64,000 bases of DNA from Diadophis punctatus similis (GCA_023053685.1 JALIGW010000002.1:42113720-42177719), one strand, 5' to 3'; shown: positions 47,427 through 60,545, counted from the stretch's first letter. A program made the numbers and translations. Notes: generated by a model from the sequence alone, not told the origin.

Positions 47427-48826
47427 TTATTGAGCCCTTCCCAAGGATCTGAGATAGGGAGATATTATCATTTTATTCATTAAAGGTACAATCAGGATGC
47501 AAACTGTTCCAAGTAAAACTGCCGTTTGCAATTGACTGATGATGTTTTTGTCAATGCCAATGGTATTCAAGTGGTACTCCAGATGTTTTGGGATTGTAAC
47601 CAAGGAGCTTATCACCACTGGAACTATCTTTGCTTTCTGTTGCTAAAGTTATTCTACTTCTACTTCCAGGTCTTTGCATTTTGTGATTTTTCTACAGTTC
47701 TTTTTCTTTTATCCTGCTTTACTAGAGACTGCCATATCCAATTTTCATAGTTTTTGTCTTTTGTCTTTCTCTTCAACACTTCTTAAGTCTGGATTGTTAT
47801 GTTATTGTGGTTGAGAATGTATGACGTTTGTTCTTAGGACTTGATCTTATATAACCTGAATTAGTCCCTCTGTCTCTTTCTACAATTTTCAAGCTCATAG
47901 CCATTGTCAGATTTTGTTGCTATCTGCTTTTTTTTAATGTATAGTCATGTAATACTTTGCCATATCTCATTTCTGTTCTTCATTTGATCCAGTTTGGTCT
48001 TTCCAGTACTTAGTAATACTTCATAGAATCTTAGCTTCAGTAGATCTTCTGCACTATCTTTCATATACTCTTCCAATGTCCTTTTTTCTTCTTCAAGTAT
48101 CTTGTACACTTGCAACATTCCATACCCACCTATTTTCTTTGGTAAGTAGAATCTATCAACATTGCTGTATAGATGAAGGGCATGTTTCATTCTCATTGTT
48201 TTTCTGGTCTTCCTATCCCGGGCTTTTAATTCTGCTTGAGTTCAATTCACTTTCACTCCCATGATGTATTCACTTCTAACCTTCATATTGACATTGGTGT
48301 GCTTTATTTTGTCAGCTTGAAGGATGACCAGGTATTTGTAGTGATCATCTTCATCCAGGCTCTTGATGTTATATAGGGTATCTTGAGTCATTCAGTTTTC
48401 ATTATTTATCCCCTGTTGATGATGAGAGTGGCAAATTCTCTAGTTCAACCTCTATTGAGATATATTGGTTGTATATATGGATAGTGTTGATCAGGTTTTC
48501 AGATAGTGTTTACAGCTTCAGCTCATCCATGTAAAGGAAGTGGGATAGCCTAACCCAGGGGTAGGCAAAGTTGGCTCTTCTATGACTCGTGGACTTCAAC
48601 TCCCAGAATTTCTGAGCCAATCATGCTAGCTTAGGAATTCTAGGAGTTGAAGTCCACGAGTCATAGAAGAGCCAACTTTGCCTACCCCTGGCCTAATCAA
48701 TGATTTTGATGCTTGATAGCTATGGCCTGATTTGTTCAATATTGTGGACAGAGGGAGCAGTACAATGACAAACAGTAGTGGTGATAGTGAGTCTCCTTGA
48801 AAGATATTAACCTCTTCCAATCAATC
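47427..48826 (-). pseudogene. R4/Dong-like reverse transcriptase remnant
   Basis: From right to left on the minus strand: an IFQGDSLSPLLFV block near 48770-48815. Then a catalytic-box remnant reading Y-M-D-E (48522-48533) where Y-M-D-D is expected. A VDRFYLPKKIGGYGML block lies at about 48115-48170, characteristic of R4/NeSL-type elements. The C-terminal NTIGIDKNIISQLQTAVLLG block lies at about 47510-47570. R4-clade LINEs are known from lizards; family assignment rests on motif memory. At least three separate frames are needed to read it. Confidence 0.72.
48556..48690. mobile_element. hAT MITE palindrome, 135 bp
   Basis: The ends are CAGGGGTAGGCAAAGTTGG. The outer 48-49 bp of the two arms are perfectly complementary and the centre is slightly diverged. 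Flanks GCCTAACC and GCCTAATC match at 7 of 8. Inserted into the R4-like LINE, so it is younger. A half-copy is at 60471. Confidence 0.93.
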
Positions 48827-49166
48827 CCCATTGACCAGAAACTGTGTCTTTCACTGATCTTCTGACGTTTCTACTGGATCCTGTTATTTCCAGGCACTTG
48901 ATTATTCAATCTTGTGTCAGGAAGAGGAATCCTTATTTTAATCAATTTGTACATTCATCTAGGTCTTATTTCTCTTACACTTTTCCAAAATTATCTTGTC
49001 AGCTAAGAGTGATTTTCTGTTTTTGGGTTTTGGGGCAGTTTTCTTTCTTATCAGGTGGAAAGAGTTTGTTTTCAACTAGATGCATCAGTTAGCAATTTGA
49101 AAGTTGTTAGTAAGTAGGGTAGTTGGACTGCTTAATTAAATTTAAAAGTCACCCAGTAAGATCATA

Positions 49167-49239
49167 GGGGAGAGGAGAGGAGAGGAGAGGAGAAGAGGAG
49201 AGAGGAGAGGAGGAAAGGAGGAGAGGAGGAGAGAGGAGA
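49167..49239. repeat. (GGAGA)n-type low-complexity repeat
   Basis: Impure GGAGA/GGAAA/GAGAG units. Confidence 0.9.
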
Positions 49240-49254
49240 TTAACAGTTACCATA

Positions 49255-49425
49255 CTCCCAGGCCTGAGAGCAAAGCCAAGTTTTCAAAGACTTTTGGAAC
49301 ATCCTGAGATAGGGGTCATATGGGTCTCTGAGGTGGTGCTGTTCCAGAGGGCAAAATCTGCAACAGAGAAGTGGCTTCCTGGATCTTGATAAATGGTATT
49401 GTTAACTGAAGGAACCTGAAGCACA
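49255..49425 (-). repeat. L2-like LINE 3' UTR fragment
   Basis: AAAGACTTTTGGAACATCC and GGTGCTGTTCCAGAGGGC match the same region of the longer copy at 54615-55135. Confidence 0.6.
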
Positions 49426-51867
49426 CCCATTCTGCCCAATCCACAAAATGCTTGGCTAGCTAATCACAATTTACACTAGCAAGATCTCCCAACCCATTCT
49501 TTCCTGAAAGGGTTTGTCAGACTTTGATTAGTGTTAGTGGCTGACATGCCACAGTTATAATAAAAGCAGAAATGTGGGTTCACTTTGCTAACCTTATCAG
49601 TAATTGTCTCCATGCAAATTGTACCATTGCTTATATTTTATTATATTAATAACCATTTGTCTTAGCAATAATTGCATATTAAATGATGTTTCTCCTTTCA
49701 ACTGCTTCTTTATTCTAATTATTAGTAGTATTTTGAAGTCATATATCTGTCATGTACAATGCCCATTTCAAATAGTTTAGTGGAGAATCATATTATCTTT
49801 GGACTATGACAATTTATAGTCATACACAACTTATTGGAATATCAAGACAGAATGTAAACATTCACTGAGAGAGAACACCTGCCTCAATTATGAATGCCTT
49901 GCCTATAAAAATAATGCAAGTTTATATTTAAATCTGGAACCAGAAATATCAATATAATATTCAACAATTAACTTTATAACTCTACAAAATGGATACTTTT
50001 GATGAGTTAAAACTTTAATAAGTTATTCAGAAGGGATTCAGGCATTATTCTTTAATGAGTACTAAAACTGAAGTCTACAGAAGAGCTGTGAGAAGCAATG
50101 CTGAAGCTAATCACACTCAGTGTCTCAAAGGAAGCCTTCATTTGTAAATTTCTCCAAAGAAAGATGGTACAGCTGTCATGGGTTCATGACTCCCCAAATG
50201 CATTTCTTTTTCTCTTCATTAATCCGTCACTAATTCAATCTATCATGCTTGTGTTATAATCATATCTTACATTTCTCTCCATTAAAGTGGAACAAATTAC
50301 AACATTCTTCATTTTAGAAAATCACTGCTATTATTTCTGCTGTCGATTCCATCTTCGTGTTAAGGTGTTTTTCTCTTCCTTTCATAAAAAAAGCAACTTG
50401 ATCTAGATTTAGATGGATTGCCAATGGCAAATCAACTGATCCTAAATGCATTTTTAAGATGAACTTGGTATCGTATGTCCTGTTAAGAATAAGGACTGTG
50501 CACCTTGAACATTCTAGAAGGTCCAATTTTGTTTCCCAGGTTTCAGACAATTACTGAGGACCAATTCAGATTTCATCAAATTGTATTACATTTCTTATTT
50601 CGAAATAAAAATCTTTCCACCACCATTGATTGGGAACAGCCATTTTAGACTATTGCATTTTAGTTGCATTTTCTTGAAAGGCATTTTAAACCTACAGTTT
50701 TTGAGAATATAATGGTTAATTTATAAATTAGGATATATAATTGCAAATAAAACTGATCTTTGTTGCTTCTCAATTAAAAGTGCTTCCCTATTGCCCTATA
50801 AATATTGGACATTCTGACACAACTAAATGTGAAATATTACTTTCTCCTATGTGAGATTCCTAGTTTACCTTGTAAAAGGAGTTTTGAATATATACTTACT
50901 ATATAAGTAGCCTCTGAATAAACACTTAATAAAGATAAATTATAAAGATAAATTATAAATATCTTCAATCAAATTTACATACAACAGGAGTAGCTTGACA
51001 AAATTGAAAACTAACTGTCTTCAGAATTATCAAGAAATATAGTGATTTAAAATTAACATCTATACAGGAACTGTGGATTAGGCCAAAGCGAAAAACAGAC
51101 ATTTGAGATGCCTTTTGAATTCTTGAGGTTTAATGGATTTGCCATATAGTGTATCAACATGCAACACTGAGGTAACCTTCATACGTTCCTGCTAATGACA
51201 AAAACTTCAGAACAGAAAATCCCAGAGATAGAAAATAGACAACAAATGGATATCTATCATAACAAATGGTTATCTATCACAATCCTATGTTCATCTGTCT
51301 ATAGCTATTTGGCCTGATGAACATGTGGCATTGCTATCTTCTCTAATGTTGAACTCTATCCTACCTATAGTAATTTGTTTTTATATGTACATCCCTGTTT
51401 CATAGAGATATATCAATGTCAGACTAAGATCATAAAACATTTGTCAAAACTGCTTTAGTGTCCATGAATAATCATAGTAGCATAATCTACTTTGGTCTAC
51501 TTTCATTTAATTCTGCTAAATTTTTATCATTTTACTAAATTATTTATGGATTGTAACCTGTAAAGGGTTGCTGCAGATCTTTTCTTCATTTAAAATGAAT
51601 TATGCTAATATCTATTTATTGTAATCCAACATCACCAGTATCTGTTCTTTCAACTGTCAGGTTAGTACATTGGTAGGATTCCATACTATTTTCATCTGTT
51701 TCTTATATTAACTGAGTTGACCAGGTTATTCATAAAGAAGGCACTTAGAACTGCCAATTATCCAAACATCATCATGGTTTCAAAATATGGAATATCAGAG
51801 ACTTTATCAGTCTCCAGCCTGATCATTCTGTTTTGCAAATGAAAAGCTTAAAAAGATAGGAGTCTAG
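49426..51867. other. Long unassigned interval
   Basis: About 2.4 kb of AT-rich sequence. The 78-codon minus frame at 50314-50550 has no known motif. No repeat ends seen. Confidence 0.35.
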
Positions 51868-51882
51868 TTGTTGTTGTTGTTG

Positions 51883-51950
<68 letters not shown>

Positions 51951-51951
51951 A
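51868..51951. repeat. (GTT)n(CTG)20 trinucleotide array
   Basis: GTT/GCT units pass into 20 uninterrupted CTG units (51889-51948). The array abuts the BovB 3' end, and on the minus strand it is that element's tail (CAG)n. Confidence 0.95.
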
Positions 51952-52228
51952 GTTGCGAAGTCATGTCCGACCCATCGCGACCCCATGGACAATGTTCCTC
52001 CAGACTTTTCTGTCCTCTACCATCCCTCTGAGTCCATTTAAGCTCACGCTGACTGCTTCCATCCAGCCACCTCATTCTCTGTCGTCCCCTTCTTCTTTTG
52101 CCCTCATTCTTTCCCAGCATTAGGCTCTTTTCCAGTGAGTCCTTCCTTCTCATTAGGTGGCCAAAGTATTTAAGTTTCATCTTCAGGATCTGGCCTTCTA
52201 AAGAGCAGTCTAGTTTATAGACTACCAT
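51950..52228 (-). pseudogene. BovB ORF2 C-terminal remnant
   Basis: The minus-strand frame includes KYFGHLMRRKDSLEKSLMLG and GKRRRGRQRMRWLDG, the conserved C-terminal block of BovB ORF2. It runs without a stop into the CAG array, read as poly-alanine, and so lacks its native stop. Only about 95 residues of a protein of roughly 1,000 remain. Confidence 0.9.
51952..52225 (-). mobile_element. BovB (RTE) LINE 3' end, minus orientation
   Basis: The + strand reads TTGCGAAGTCATGTCCGACC, CATCGCGACCCCATGGACAA, the recognised BovB 3' terminus. The minus strand encodes the RTE RT C-terminus. RTE elements end in short tandem repeats rather than poly-A, which fits the CAG array at its end. Confidence 0.92.
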
Positions 52229-52242
52229 TATTGATATCTTCT

Positions 52243-52505
52243 TTTTTTTAGAAAAAAAAAATTTTAGTATTTTTTATTGAACACACAAAACAAGACAAAA
52301 CAAAACATATAACAAACAGGTGGGGCATTTGTAGCCCCCCATCCATCAAAAGCTATTGTTGGATGATTACATTATTTCATTTAATATTCATATTACTCTC
52401 ACATTACCTATCCTATTGTACAATACACCTTCTAAAACCTTTACAAGATTACATGGAAATACACCTTTATACTTTTATTTTACTCTATCTTACGGTTAAC
52501 TAAGG
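52243..52505 (-). mobile_element. L1 3' UTR insertion with 17-bp target duplication
   Basis: A 263-bp segment has a T-rich left end (the complement of a poly-A tail) and a minus-strand AATAAA near 52275. It is flanked by CATTATTGATATCTTCT at 52226-52242 and 52506-52522, an exact 17-bp duplication. This is a typical 5'-truncated L1-type insertion. Confidence 0.85.
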
Positions 52506-52522
52506 CATTATTGATATCTTCT

Positions 52523-53039
52523 AATAAACCTTTCTGGAATTTGAGATATATTCCATTGATAAGGAGAAAGATCATTTCATGTGAGAATCCCTTATGCTTT
52601 ATGGTTCAAGTTATGTCTCAGACTTGGTGCTGAGAGCTATATAACTTACCTACCATTAATACTCTTTAGAAATACATGATTGGTCTCACCCCAGTTAGAG
52701 TTGTGAAACAAGATACAATGTTTGTAATAGAGATCCTTGCATCTATTTCCAGCACTGTTTAGCTATGGAATCCATCTGACTTTCATTGGAATGGGAATCT
52801 AGGCTGAAGTCCCAAATAAGGATCATTAGACTTGTAGAGCTGATTAGGGTGACAAATCACAATATGTATTATCCTATACAGTTATAGCATAAAAGGACAG
52901 TTTGTAAAGCTTTATGAATGAATCAGTGTAAAGAATCTATTTGTGGAATCAAATCAGGCTATTTTGAATGGATCAAAACAATTGATCAATGAATGTTCAC
53001 ACATGTCCATGCACATTTTTATCAAATCAATTCCAATTA
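52523..53039. other. Unassigned sequence
   Basis: Probably continues the pre-insertion BovB neighbourhood; nothing else recognised. Confidence 0.3.
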
Positions 53040-53150
53040 ATTTTTTATTTATTTTAATATTAAATTTCTCCACTGCCCATTTCACCAAAGTGACTCTGGG
53101 TGGTTTAAAACAACAAATTAAAACAGCAAATTCAGATTGAATTAACCTGA
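53040..53150 (-). repeat. L2/CR1-type LINE 3' tail
   Basis: TTTATTTATTTTAATATT, CTCCACTGCCCATTTCACC and GTGACTCTGGGTGGTTTA, a minus-oriented terminus. Confidence 0.6.
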
Positions 53151-53638
53151 TGGAATGAATTCAAATTCAAAGTGAACATATTTTTAAACTGACTTATAGA
53201 TTCAAACTGGATCTTATCTGACTTGTACCAAATAATCTACATTCAGGTTTCTTCCTTGTATATAATGCTATGGCTCATAATTTCCTTCTACTTCCAAAGG
53301 ATTATCTTCCAAATTATTACTTCCAAATTAATATGATGACAATGGTTTTATTTATTCTAATTTTAACATTATTTCTGTCTAATTTTGACCTGAAAAGCAC
53401 AATAAAGATGCTAACAATACAATACTTCAAACCAATTTACATTGTAATCAAACAGCTGAATCAAGAGAAGGTGAACAACATTTTTTAAACAATAGAACAT
53501 AGGTCTAATAGTTTTGAAAATCTGTGGAGCAAAAGAAACGGACCAAAAGTAACAGACTCTCTACAGCTAAAGAGAGAAGCATATAACATTTCCTTAAGAA
53601 GAGAGCAGTAATCAAAGTCCTGCCAAAGAAAAAAAACT
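53151..53638. other. Unassigned sequence
   Basis: The 72-codon frame at 53270-53488 is hydrophobic in its middle but AT-driven; no family recognised. Confidence 0.3.
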
Positions 53639-53640
53639 AT

Positions 53641-53735
<95 letters not shown>

Positions 53736-53739
53736 TTTT
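53639..53739. repeat. (TTTA)25 microsatellite
   Basis: About 25 pure TTTA units directly joined to the LINE tail at 53740, whose natural end is such a tetramer. Confidence 0.97.
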
Positions 53740-53885
53740 AGTGTTCTTATATGCCTCCCTACTCCCTGGGGACTCAGGGCGGCGTACAACATTTAAAGAA
53801 CAACTAAACAATGTAATAATTTAAAAAGAAGTTTAAAAAGAATTTTAAAAACATATAAAAACCATACATACATGGGGGAGAACCT
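53740..53885 (-). repeat. L2/CR1-type LINE 3' tail
   Basis: TATGCCTCCCTACTCCCTGG and GACTCAGGGCGGCGTACAA, then an A-rich stretch; minus orientation. Confidence 0.7.
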
Positions 53886-54172
53886 AAGGTGTGAAATTGT
53901 CTCAAATTGACTTGTATTTCTATTAACCTAAATTTTCTTGGTGATGAAACATACAAATGGACTTCTAATGTTCATGTTAAAACAGTTGGTTGACACCAAT
54001 TACTTATATTTACATTAGAATATAAAAACACTTGTGCTATAATTATAACCCTGATGTGCAATTTTCCAAAAATATGTCACAGCTCATAACTACAGCACTG
54101 ATTACTAATGCACTCCCATTTATATTTATCTTATTTCATCTTAGTTAATTTTTATTACCTCATATCACATGG
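53886..54172. other. Unassigned sequence
   Basis: Nothing recognised. Confidence 0.3.
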
Positions 54173-54174
54173 AG

Positions 54175-54392
54175 GCGTATTGATGCAGTTGTTAGAATGC
54201 AGTATTGCAGGCTAACTCTACTCACTGCCAGGAGTTTGATCCTCACTGCCTAAAGGTTGACTCAGCCTTCCATCCTTCCGAGGTTGTTAAAATAAGGACC
54301 CAGATTGTTGGGGGTAATAAGATGACTTTGTAAACTACTTAGAGAGGGCTGTAAAGCACTATGAAGTGGCATATAAGTATAAGTGCTTGTTC
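54175..54392 (+). mobile_element. Sauria-type SINE with alternative tail
   Basis: The head and body match the SINE at 21337 (CCTTCCATCCTTCCGAGG, GACCCAGATTGTTGGGG). The tail, however, is GGGCTGTAAAGCACTATG followed by ATAAGTATAAGTGCTTG instead of the ATAAATCTCACTAATAAA type. Confidence 0.85.
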
Positions 54393-54614
54393 TATTTATC
54401 TTCCTGGGCAAAAAATTATCATTTATAATTGTAGGTTTTCATCATTTGATGAATTTGTAAATTACTCTAAGTTGTTAGTATTGCTGCATCATAAAATGGA
54501 CCTGCATTACTGAAGTACACTGATCAAATGTTTAACATTGGCCTTATGAAGAAAAGCAATTCAGTTCATGTGTAGAGTCAAATTTAAGTTTTATCTGGAA
54601 AATTGAACATTAAT

Positions 54615-55135
54615 ATCTTCAATTTATTTATTTAGAAAATTTATATTGCTGCCTAATTCCACATGGGAACTCAAGGCGGCTTACAAAGGACATAAAACAC
54701 AATATAAAAGAAATTTAAAAATAATAAAAATAATACAATAATAACCCCCACCCCAGTTACAACACACATTTATACCAGCCATTTAATGGGCTTTATCCCG
54801 CTTTGTGTTTCCCAGGCCCACTAGTTAGAACCATGTCTTCGGGGCCTTCTGAAAGAGTGTTAGAGTGGGGGGCAGCCTAATCTCCAGAGGGATGATGTTC
54901 CAGAGAAAAGGTCCTTCTTCTGGGTCTTGCCAGATGTATCTCCTTAGGAAAAGGGACCTCCTTAGGGAAGGGACCTGCCTCCTCACTCTAGTGGGTCAAA
55001 TAGATGTGACTGGCAAGAGACAGTCCCTCAGATAACCTGGTCCAAAGCCATGAAAGGTTTTAAAGGTGACAATCAGCACCTTGGAAGCAAATCGGTAACC
55101 AATGCAGCTCCCGGAAGAGAGGTAATACATGTACA
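54615..55135 (-). mobile_element. L2-like LINE 3' UTR, minus orientation
   Basis: It begins (ATTT)n, TTGCTGCCTAATTCC and CTCAAGGCGGCTTACAA, then an A-rich block. The 3' UTR text GGATGATGTTCCAGAGAAAAG follows, with ACCAATGCAGCTCCCGG at the far end. No coding part remains. Confidence 0.75.
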
Positions 55136-55204
55136 TAGCAAGGTCTGCCCAAAACCATGTGACCAATTGATTAAGCTAGGAATCCACAAATGGCTGCATT
55201 TGAA

Positions 55205-55820
55205 CAACATGGTTCTGACCCAGCCTTAGCAGAACCAAGAATCAGACTCCTTGTCCCAAAAAAAACCCTCTTTATTTAGCTACTGTGAATTCATGGCATT
55301 CACACACAGAAAAGTCCAGGCAATAATCCTTCCAAGGGTTAATTGCAGTAACAGACCTTATCAGTCCTTGGATAATTGCCAGGCCGAGAACTTCCAGTAG
55401 CAAAGCTGTAAATTAATTCCTGACAAGAAGTCTCTGAGGCACAAACCACATTAAGCAAATGTTCCGAAAGAAATACGAACTGTTGTCTCCTGCAACCACC
55501 ACTCCCCTTTAGCTTCTATTTATTCCCCAGCCAGGAAGGGGCCATTCAGCATCCACATGTGCCTTTCTTCCCGAGTTGGCTCCTGTTCCTCAGTTGTTCT
55601 CTTCTCCTGACAGCTCTGTGCATACGTGCATCTGGAACAGGCCCCAGCTGCCTTTCTTCCCCACTTATCTCTGACTCCGACAGCAGCTGGGACATGTCGG
55701 GCGGCCCTGGTTCTATATCTGCTTCTGATGTAGATCATCCATCAGAGCCTTCCCCAAACTTCAGGACTGGCCCAAGTTCCTCTCCAACCTCCTCAGTGTC
55801 AGCTGGTAGGCCACAAAAAA
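55205..55820 (-). mobile_element. LTR-like repeat, minus orientation
   Basis: On the minus strand it opens near TGTGGCCTACCAGCTGACAC. It has a GGAATAAATAGAAGC box near 55514-55528 and an AATAAAGAGGG polyadenylation-type signal near 55268-55278, then GGGACAAGGAGTCTGATTC. The order fits an LTR or LTR plus adjacent internal 3' sequence. No clear target duplication. The small open frames in it are not conserved domains. Confidence 0.45.
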
Positions 55821-55893
55821 CATCAGATAAACTTTTTCAAGCAAGACATTTAAATTTAGTCAATTTCTTTAATTGTAGACTAATGGATACACA

Positions 55894-55925
<32 letters not shown>

Positions 55926-55976
55926 AGGGAGGGAGGGAGGGAGGGAGGGAGGAAGGGAGGGAGGGAGAGAGAGAGA
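55894..55976. repeat. (GA)n(GGGA)n(GA)n microsatellite
   Basis: GA units, then GGGA units with one GGAA, then GA again. Confidence 0.96.
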
Positions 55977-56890
55977 CCTTAATATTGTTGCTATTGTGAT
56001 TATCCCCCTCATGAGGAAAAAAAATAAAGGGATTTTATGCAAGGGATATAGTTATAAATTTGCGGGTGAGAGAATTTTCACTAATCTTCTTACTGCTTAA
56101 AAAAAATGTCAGTAAAAATACCAAATAGTGAGCAGGTGCCACTTACGAAAACACCTGCTAAAACTGCAGAGTTTGTTGGGCTTTTTTTTTTTTAATGGAA
56201 AGGCATATAATTCTTCAGAAGGAAAATAAAATTGAATGGCATCTGCAAGCAATGAATGAGATGCAATACTCTAAAATATACAATCAAAATAAAGAGGTGA
56301 AGACCAAACAGACTGTGCTTTTTTTAATGTTTAATCATACTGTGTATGATTAATATTTGGTGTGCTACACAAATTTTCTTTAGGAAGAGTCTTTGCACTG
56401 CTTTTTTGCTCATGGAGCTTTTTAATGATTAAGCAAACAAAAATGAAGCATACACCCCGTCTTGCACAGTGATAAAATAAAACCAATCCTTCACATTCAA
56501 GGTTTTTAAAAAACGGGGGAGGGCCTTAGTGCTAGACAGACTTCATTTCACTTATGGCTGACATTTATATGCCATGTATCACCTGGGAGCAAAACTCTTG
56601 CAATCTAGTGAAATCAGTGATTTACTCATATTAAAGAGCTCCCTAATAATCCTTGTGACTGGAGAGCAGATTTATCACTCAATGAACTTCGTGCCTTTCT
56701 TTTTGCCTTCCTCAATGCCCCAAAGCACTAACATTTTATAACTGTTCCAATCCATTTTGGCTCATTTTATGATCTGAATCCTCCTGATTCAGTTCAGGAT
56801 TCAGCCCAATTCACTGCAGGTGCTCAGTTCATATATAACTTTAAAACAATTAGCTTGACCCATGTTATAAGGAATTTATGTATTCCCTTG
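55977..56890. other. Repeat-poor unassigned interval
   Basis: No repeat ends or coding frame. The stretch around 56330-56700 looks single-copy. Confidence 0.3.
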
Positions 56891-58240
56891 ATATATTCAA
56901 GATAGATTCAGAAGGATGTTGACAGGCTTGAGCATTGGGTCCTATCCAACAGGATGCAGTTCAGCAGTGAGAAAAGTAAGGTCCTTCACATAGACAGGGG
57001 AAAAATGCACAAGTATGTAACAGGCAGTACCTGGTCCAAGAGTAGTACTATGAGAGGGATATAGGTGTCCTAGTGGACCACCACTTAAGTATGAGTCAGC
57101 AAAAAAGCCAATGTGGTCTTAGGCTGCATCAATAGAGGGATAGCATCAAGATCACAAAGCGATAGTACCACTCTATGCTGCACTAGTAAGGCCACACTTT
57201 GTAAGGTTCTACATTTAGGTAAGAAAAACAAAATGCACAGCGACAGTATAGGTAGTACGTCATTCAATAGCAGTAACTGTGAGAGGGATCTTTGAGTCCT
57301 AGTGGACAATCATTTAAATATGAGCCAGCAGTGTGCTGCAGCTGCCAAAAAAACCAACAACATGGTTCTAGGCTGAATTAACAGAGGGATAGAATCAAGA
57401 TCACATGAAGTGTTAGTACCACTTTATAATGCTTTGGTAAGGCCACACTTGGAATACTGCATCCAGTTTTGGCTGCCATGGTGTAAAAAAGATGTTGAGA
57501 AAGAGTGCAGAGAAGAGCACTCAGAGAAAAAAAGAACAAAGGGTGACATGATAGCAGTGTTCCGATATCTCAGCAGTTGCCACAAAGAAGAGGGAGTCAA
57601 GCTATTCTCCGAAGCACCTGAGGGCCGGACAAGACACAATGGATGGAAACTAATCAAGGAAAAAATCAACCTAGAACTAAGAAGAATTTTTATGACAGTT
57701 AGAACAATTAATCAGTGCAACAGCTTTGCCTCCAGAAATTGTGAATGCTCCAACACTGGAGATTTTTAAGAAGAGATTGGACAACCATTTGTCTGAAATG
57801 GTGTAGAGTTTCCTGCCTAAGTAGATGGTTGGACTAGGAGACCTCCAAGATCCCTTCCAACTCTGTTATTCTATTCTACTATTCTACACTTGGAATACTG
57901 TATCCAGTTCTGGTTGCCATGATACAAAAAAGATGCTGAAATGCTAGAAAGAGTGCAGAAAAGAGCAACAAAGATGATAAGAGGTCTGGAGACTAAATGG
58001 TATGATGAACCATTGAGCATAGATATGGCTAGCCTAATGAAAAGAGCAGTTAATAGAGAACAGAAGAAGGGGTCAATTTATTCTCCAAAGTACCTCAGGG
58101 CAGGACAAGAAGCAATGGGTGACAGCTCATTAAAGAGAGATTAAAGCTGGAACTGAGGAAACATTTCCTGACAGTGAGAACAATTAACCCATGGAACAGC
58201 ATGTCTCCTGGAGCAGTGGATACTTTATCACTGGAGGTTT
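56891..58240 (+). mobile_element. Cluster of three CR1 LINE fragments
   Basis: Three successive + strand pieces of the same CR1 region lie end to end, at about 56891-57190, 57195-57880 and 57885-58240. The junctions fall at GCCACACTT-type positions. The middle one reaches the CR1 3' terminus (CCAAGATCCCTTCCAACTC) at about 57870. Two show the RT C-terminal block. Confidence 0.8.
57410..57769 (+). pseudogene. CR1 reverse transcriptase C-terminal remnant
   Basis: The frame encodes VPLYNALVRPHLEYCIQFW, the segment after the catalytic box, then a GDMIAVFRYLSSCHKEEG block. The usual VQRRATK stretch between them is deleted. A later sibling at 57941-58144 keeps LERVQKRATKMIRGLE. Both are partial and defective. 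Confidence 0.85.
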
Positions 58241-59849
<1,609 letters not shown>

Positions 59850-60470
59850 TTTCTCCCTGGTTTTCCTGCATTCTTTGTTTTCATGAACTGCTTCACACAA
59901 TAATAAACAGTGCACTTTTCCTCTACATATTCTGTATGGGGATATAGCTTTGCAATCTAACCTAACCAATATAAAAATACTTCTTCCATGTATTTCATCC
60001 TGATACTTCCCATAGCTGGATACATAACAATACAGCTGGCATTTACTTTGATACTTTAAACATCTCTATTATCAGAGAGATACATTTATCTTTTGTTCCG
60101 GCGAGATAGCTGGCAGTGCTTTTGCTTTGTCTGGAGAAGATCCAAAGTTCACTTGCAGGCATCTCCTGTGAAATGATGTTGAATAGCAGGGCTGCAAAAG
60201 ACATATGTCTGAATCTGTAGTGTTCCTGTTGGTCAAAAGCAGACAGTTCAAGGCTAAACATAGCAACGATCTGAATCAATGTGACACAGTTCCATATGTT
60301 AATTTCCACAACTAGTACTTCCCTCTCCCCCATCCCTGCTCCACAGAATCACAAGACTTTCTCCTTCACACAGACACACAAACACATTTTCATTCCCTTC
60401 TTCCTCTTCTGATGTAAAGTAATGTTATGTCAATTCTTGTTGCATTAGGTTCCAGCTTAAGAAATCCTAC
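59850..60470. other. Unassigned sequence
   Basis: The 96-codon minus frame at 60043-60333 has no recognised motif. Confidence 0.3.
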
Positions 60471-60545
60471 CAGGGGTGGGCAAACTATGGCTCTTTGAGG
60501 ACCTGTGGACCTTAAGTCCCAGAATTCCTGAGCCAGCCATGCATG
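60471..60545. repeat. Half-copy of the CAGGGGTAGGCAAAG hAT palindrome
   Basis: CAGGGGTGGGCAAACTATGG, CTCTTTGAGGACCTGTGGAC and AGTCCCAGAATTCCTGAGCC correspond to the left arm and loop of the element at 48556; the right arm is missing. Confidence 0.7.

Larger units (their letters stand above)
47392..49105 (-). mobile_element. R4/Dong-like LINE, minus orientation, decayed
   Basis: Minus-strand frames in the correct order encode RT motifs, a thumb and linker block and a C-terminal restriction-like-endonuclease-type tail. A hAT palindrome (48556-48690) interrupts it. The frame has several stops and shifts. The 5' part runs out near 49105. Confidence 0.75.
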
